Of a stretch of 9,242 nt of DNA, positions 5,984 through 9,242 are shown piece after piece. This stretch comes from Algoriphagus sp. (GTDB taxonomy: Bacteria > Bacteroidota > Bacteroidia > Cytophagales > Cyclobacteriaceae), in the NCBI GenBank assembly GCA_023255285.1, contig JALRIY010000086.1, positions 1-9,242 of the forward strand, read 5' to 3'. The translations under genes were made by a program, and so were the position numbers. The notes beneath the pieces were generated by a model. The model did not search any database and had not been told where the DNA came from. It saw only the letters and a program-made list of their open reading frames with translations. Each line of letters begins with the position of its first letter. Within the stretch, counting starts at the first letter, position 1.

Positions 5984-7033
5984 TTACAAAATCAGCATGG
6001 CATCTCCGTAAGAGAAGAAGCGATATTTTTCTTTAATTGCTTCTTTATACGCCTTCATAATCAAAGGATATCCTCCAAAAGCTGAGGCTGTCATGAGCAA
6101 GGTAGATTCTGGCAGATGGAAGTTGGTGATAAGAGCATTTGCAATTTTAAAGTCGTAGGGAGGAATGATGAATTTATCTGTCCAGCCACTACTCTCTTTT
6201 AAGCGCCCCCCAGCCGTTACAGAAGATTCCACCGTTTTAAGCACAGTAGTACCTACTGCTACTACGCGCTTTTTCTGATCCAAAGATGCATTGACTAAGT
6301 TTACTGTTCCTTCCGGAATAAAGTAATTTTCCGAATCCATTTTGTGTTTAGTCAAGTCTTCCACATCGACTTGACGGAAAGTACCTAATCCTACGTGGAG
6401 CGTGATAGGTGCCACATTTACCCCCTTCAATTCCAAGCGCTTTAGCAACTGAGGGGTAAAATGTAGCCCTGCTGTGGGAGCAGCTACCGCTCCTACATTT
6501 TTAGCAAAGACAGTTTGGTATCGCTGTCTATCTTCAGGTTCAATTTCACGCTCGATAAATTCCTTCAAGAGTGGCGTTTCGCCAAGTGTGTCGATAGTTT
6601 TGTGGAATTCTTCTTCGGTACCATCAAATAGAAAGCGAATAGTCCTCCCTCTAGAGGTGGTATTATCTATCACCTCAGCTACAAGATCACTATCTCCAAA
6701 ATACAGTTTATTTCCTACCCGTATTTTTCGAGCTGGATCTACCAATACATCCCAAAGTTTGAATTCGGGATTCAATTCTCTCAGTAAAAAAACTTCTATT
6801 TTCGCACCTGTTTTTTCCTTATTTCCATAAAGTCTAGCAGGGAAAACTTTGGTGTCATTCGTGACAAATACATCTCCTGAATCAAAATAATCTAGGATGT
6901 CTTTGAATGATCGGTGCTCAATTTCTCCGGTCTTCCGATGAACAACCATCAACCTGGATTCATCTCGGTTTTCTGTAGGGTAGAGAGCAATCAGTTTCTT
7001 AGGAACTTCAAATTTGAAATCAGATAATTTCAT
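5984..7033 (-). CDS. queA: S-adenosylmethionine:tRNA ribosyltransferase-isomerase QueA, 349 residues
   Basis: QueA transfers and isomerises the ribosyl part of SAM onto 7-aminomethyl-7-deazaguanine at tRNA position 34 to give epoxyqueuosine, the penultimate step of queuosine synthesis for GUN anticodons. The whole family pattern is present: N-terminal MKLSDFKFEVPKKLIALYP, NDTKVFPARL at about 59-68, GAVAAPTAGLHF at 181-192, TLHVGLGTFRQV at 211-222, HKMDSENYFIP at 230-240, VGTT at 260-263, TNFHLPESTLLM at 303-314 and YRFFSYGDAMLI at 337-348. Length is normal (about 340-355) and the reading frame intact. The ATG at 7031-7033 gives the standard N-terminus. It is divergent from the permease gene across 131 bp and is followed by its own terminator, so it is probably monocistronic. 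No other queuosine gene is in the window. Confidence 0.97.
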   Translation of the reverse strand: MKLSDFKFEVPKKLIALYPTENRDESRLMVVHRKTGEIEHRSFKDILDYFDSGDVFVTNDTKVFPARLYGNKEKTGAKIEVFLLRELNPEFKLWDVLVDPARKIRVGNKLYFGDSDLVAEVIDNTTSRGRTIRFLFDGTEEEFHKTIDTLGETPLLKEFIEREIEPEDRQRYQTVFAKNVGAVAAPTAGLHFTPQLLKRLELKGVNVAPITLHVGLGTFRQVDVEDLTKHKMDSENYFIPEGTVNLVNASLDQKKRVVAVGTTVLKTVESSVTAGGRLKESSGWTDKFIIPPYDFKIANALITNFHLPESTLLMTASAFGGYPLIMKAYKEAIKEKYRFFSYGDAMLIL

Positions 7034-7096
7034 AGGGGATGATTAGGAGTAGTTGCAGTCGTCAAAACTCGATAAGTAGATAACTTTTAAAAAATG

Positions 7097-7104
7097 CAAA
7101 GATA
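7097..7104 (-). promoter_or_regulatory. Candidate -7 box (TATCTTTG) for queA
   Basis: A perfect TAnnTTTG match on the minus strand, 63 bp upstream of the queA ATG. A TTG lies 14 bp further upstream, closer than the usual 19-22 bp, so only the -7 element is supported. The leader would be about 57 nt. Confidence 0.4.
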
Positions 7105-7164
7105 AGTACAATAATGCCCAATTTCAGCTAACTTAACAAATTGTTTTAACCAACTATCTATTCT

Positions 7165-8412
7165 ATGCTCTTTTTAAAGCTTTCTTGGGAAAGTTTTAGG
7201 TTTGCTACCACAGCCTTAAAATCGAACCTTACGCGCACCATTCTCTCCCTATTGGGGGTAACTATTGGTATTTTCGCCATCATTGCGGTATTCACCTTGG
7301 TGGATTCTTTGGAACAGAAAATCAAATCTTCCTTTGCGTTTTTAGGAACTAATGTGATGCGGGTAGACCGATTTCCATTTGCAAATGGACCTCAGGATTA
7401 TCCTTGGTGGAAATATTTTAAGCGCCCTCCTGGCACGTATGCTGAATATAGATTTTTGGAAGATCGCCTAACCAATGCCGATGGAGTTACTATTTCTTCC
7501 TCTTCTTCAGCTACAGTCCAAGCGGGTAGCAATTCTTTCCAGGGCTCTTCCCTAACTGGAGTTGCGTATACCTATCAAGATGTTTTTGAGGTAGCTCTTG
7601 AAGAAGGTCGCTATTTTTCAGAAGCAGAAATCGATGCTTCTCGCAACCTAATTATTGTTGGAAAAAAAATTGCAACCACGCTCTATCCCAACCAAAGTCC
7701 TTTGGGTAAGGAAGTGAAAATCAAAGGAATGAAATTTACCATCATAGGCATTTTTGAAGAAGAAGGCGAGGGGTTTTTGGAACTGCCTTCCAAGGATGAG
7801 GCATGCTTGATTCCCTTTGGCGCTTTTAGTAAAATGTTCTACACAGGAAGAAATGGACTTGAGCCGACTATCGCGGCAAAAGGGAAGGATACCGATATAG
7901 GACTGGTCGCTTTAGAAAATGAAATGACTGGATTACTTCGTGCCAAAAGGGGACTAAAGCCTACTGAAGAGAATAATTTTGCACTCAACAAAACCGAATT
8001 TATCCAAAATGCGATTGGATCTATTTTTGACGTGATATCGGTAGCTGGATGGGTTATTGGAGGGTTTTCAATTTTAGTTGGCGGCTTTGGTATTGCCAAC
8101 ATCATGTTTGTATCGGTAAGGGAACGAACCAACATTATTGGTATCCAAAAGTCACTTGGTGCACGAAATTATTTTATTCTATTCCAATTTCTATTTGAGG
8201 CAGTTTGCTTAAGCTTAATTGGAGGTGGATCTGGGATCTTATTGGTATATTTCTTGAGTTTTATCCCATTGGGAAGTCTTGATTTAATCTTGTCGTTTAA
8301 TAATATCCTTTTGGGTCTTGGTGTATCCTCTGCCATTGGGGTAGTGGCCGGTATTGTCCCGGCAACCCTTGCTGCACGCATGGATCCGGTCGAGGCCATT
8401 CGTACCAACTAA
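7165..8412 (+). CDS. MacB/FtsX-type ABC transporter permease, 415 residues, no ATPase gene adjacent
   Basis: Topology and motifs are those of the MacB/LolC-type permeases that couple a cytoplasmic ATPase to movement of substances from the inner membrane or periplasm. One N-terminal helix (about 26-47, TILSLLGVTIGIFAIIAVF) is followed by a large periplasmic MacB_PCD-type domain (about 48-285). Three helices follow at about 289-315, 336-363 and 379-403 in the FtsX domain. The typical signature after helix 2, NIMFVSVRERTNIIGIQKSLGA, spans 312-333 (shown in parts: NIMFVSVRERT, IGIQKSLGA). The C-terminal AARMDPVEAIRTN ending is also characteristic. The first 20 residues are an amphipathic cytoplasmic segment usual for MacB permeases. 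The periplasmic part contains a run of serines at 111-115. No ABC ATPase gene lies on either side here; the neighbours are queA (divergent) and recA (convergent). The ATPase is presumably elsewhere in the genome. The substrate cannot be told from sequence. Confidence 0.92.
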   Translation: MLFLKLSWESFRFATTALKSNLTRTILSLLGVTIGIFAIIAVFTLVDSLEQKIKSSFAFLGTNVMRVDRFPFANGPQDYPWWKYFKRPPGTYAEYRFLEDRLTNADGVTISSSSSATVQAGSNSFQGSSLTGVAYTYQDVFEVALEEGRYFSEAEIDASRNLIIVGKKIATTLYPNQSPLGKEVKIKGMKFTIIGIFEEEGEGFLELPSKDEACLIPFGAFSKMFYTGRNGLEPTIAAKGKDTDIGLVALENEMTGLLRAKRGLKPTEENNFALNKTEFIQNAIGSIFDVISVAGWVIGGFSILVGGFGIANIMFVSVRERTNIIGIQKSLGARNYFILFQFLFEAVCLSLIGGGSGILLVYFLSFIPLGSLDLILSFNNILLGLGVSSAIGVVAGIVPATLAARMDPVEAIRTN

Positions 8413-8419
8413 TACCCAA

Positions 8420-8475
8420 AAGAAGGTCTTAACCCTTCCCGCATGTGAGGGACGGGATAAGACCTTCTTGTTTTA
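8420..8475. terminator. Long bidirectional hairpin terminator between permease and recA
   Basis: A 12-bp perfect outer stem AAGAAGGTCTTA (8420-8431) pairs with TAAGACCTTCTT (8458-8469). After one A-A mismatch an inner stem follows, CCCTTCCC (8433-8440) with GGGACGGG (8449-8456), one mismatch, closing an 8-nt loop GCATGTGA. T-runs flank it on both strands: TTTT at 8471-8474 on the plus strand and, on the minus strand, the complement of AAAA at 8418-8421. It sits 7 bp past the permease stop and 25 bp from the recA stop. Confidence 0.85.
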
Positions 8476-8494
8476 ATTTATTTATTTAATACAA

Positions 8495-9242
8495 TCAATC
8501 TTCCAAGGAAATGGTTGGTTCGGTGGGAAGCAATCCCGAAGCCCCTTTGATTTTTCCTTCTAAATCCTCTAGTAATTCTGGATTGTCCAACAATAGATTT
8601 TTTACTGCATCTCGCCCTTGACCCAATTTTTCACCATTGTAGGAAAACCAGGATCCTGCTTTTTTAATGATTTCAAGTTCGACTCCAAGGTCTATGATTT
8701 CGCCTACTTTTGAAATCCCCTGTCCGTACATGATGTCAAATTCCACCACTTTGAATGGAGGAGCCACCTTGTTCTTTACCACTTTCACTCGAGTCCGGTT
8801 GCCAAGTACGTTGTCCGCTCCTTCTTTAATTTGACCTACCCGTCGGATATCCAAACGTACAGAAGCATAAAACTTAAGTGCATTTCCACCTGTGGTGGTC
8901 TCTGGGCTACCAAACATGACACCAATCTTATCGCGTAACTGGTTGATGAAAATACAAGCACAGCCTGTTTTGTGAATGGCACCAGTGAGTTTACGAAGTG
9001 CCTGAGACATCAAACGTGCCTGGAGGCCCATTTTACTCTCTCCCATCTCTCCCTCCAATTCTCCCTTAGGTACCAATGCTGCCACAGAGTCAATTACAAT
9101 GATATCGATAGCTCCAGAACGGATCAAATGCTCTGCTATTTCCAGTGCTTGCTCCCCATTGTCTGGCTGGGAAATCAGTAGGTTTTCCGTGTCAATACCT
9201 AGCTTTTCCGCATAGTTTTTATCGAAGGCATGTTCGGCATCA
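8495..9242 (-). CDS. recA: Recombinase RecA, C-terminal 248 residues; gene runs off the right edge
   Basis: RecA forms ATP-dependent filaments on single-stranded DNA for strand exchange and triggers LexA-type self-cleavage. The visible part begins at the residue matching E. coli Asp94 and holds the catalytic glutamate in DAEHA (fragment residues 1-5), Walker B IIVIDS (47-52), loop L1 with LEGEMGESKMG (62-72), IFINQLR (97-103, Gln101 matching E. coli Gln194), and loop L2 with GVMFGSPETTTGGNALKFY (107-125). The C-terminal domain follows (GEKLGQGRDAVKNLL) and ends in a short tail SLED, less acidic than that of E. coli. The N-terminal 90-odd residues, including Walker A, lie beyond the window. 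The frame stays open to the edge: a TTG at 9125-9127 is an internal leucine, not the start. It converges on the permease gene with a shared terminator. Confidence 0.98.
   Translation of the reverse strand, partial: DAEHAFDKNYAEKLGIDTENLLISQPDNGEQALEIAEHLIRSGAIDIIVIDSVAALVPKGELEGEMGESKMGLQARLMSQALRKLTGAIHKTGCACIFINQLRDKIGVMFGSPETTTGGNALKFYASVRLDIRRVGQIKEGADNVLGNRTRVKVVKNKVAPPFKVVEFDIMYGQGISKVGEIIDLGVELEIIKKAGSWFSYNGEKLGQGRDAVKNLLLDNPELLEDLEGKIKGASGLLPTEPTISLED

Noticed and set aside
7135..7145. Small palindrome AACAAATTGTT before the permease
   Set aside because: Five-bp arms in AT-rich sequence; no partner site or repressor gene nearby.
9125..9127. TTG as a possible recA start
   Set aside because: The recA frame continues upstream to the window edge with conserved residues (DAEHA, SQPDNGEQALEIAEH), so this codon is an internal leucine.
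1..9242. Mobile element, CRISPR array, defence island or phage remnant
   Set aside because: No transposase, integrase, terminal inverted repeats, spaced repeat array or nuclease gene was found; the genes are intact core functions in normal order.

Overview
This 9.2 kb window looks like ordinary chromosome from a member of the Bacteroidota, most likely Cytophagales (Cyclobacteriaceae/Algoriphagus-like). That placement is an inference from four things. The gene families fit: a DUF349 repeat protein, a 73-residue DUF2795-type acidic protein, and a LytS/LytTR pair with a LiaF-like partner. No start codon has a recognisable Shine-Dalgarno sequence. Several starts are instead preceded by perfect TAnnTTTG elements, the -7 box of the Bacteroidota primary sigma factor. 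No mobile element, CRISPR array, tRNA or rRNA was seen, and no gene-free stretch reaches 300 bp.

Layout. The N-terminal part of ettA (ABC-F translation factor) runs off the left edge on the minus strand. It is divergent from a plus-strand DUF349 gene, which is followed by the small DUF2795-like gene and a compact bidirectional terminator. Converging on that terminator is a minus-strand operon of three genes: a LiaF-like four-helix membrane protein, a LytS-type histidine kinase (GTG start) and a LytTR response regulator. Upstream of it, also on the minus strand, are ispD (isoprenoid precursor synthesis) and queA (queuosine tRNA modification), separated by a strong terminator. A plus-strand MacB/FtsX-type permease is divergent from queA and ends at a long hairpin shared with recA, which runs off the right edge on the minus strand.

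Most genes are housekeeping: translation (ettA, queA), isoprenoids (ispD) and recombination (recA). The part most worth attention is the envelope-signalling operon at 2388-5018 and its promoter. The 126 bp upstream of the LiaF-like gene carries three copies of a 10-bp motif (TTYACCGRNT on the minus strand) at an exact 21-bp period. They lie just upstream of a perfect -7 box that has no recognisable -33 box. This is the geometry expected for LytTR-domain binding sites and suggests the operon activates itself. A second, weaker oddity is a perfect 10-bp inverted repeat in the queA-ispD gap that overlaps one arm of the queA terminator.
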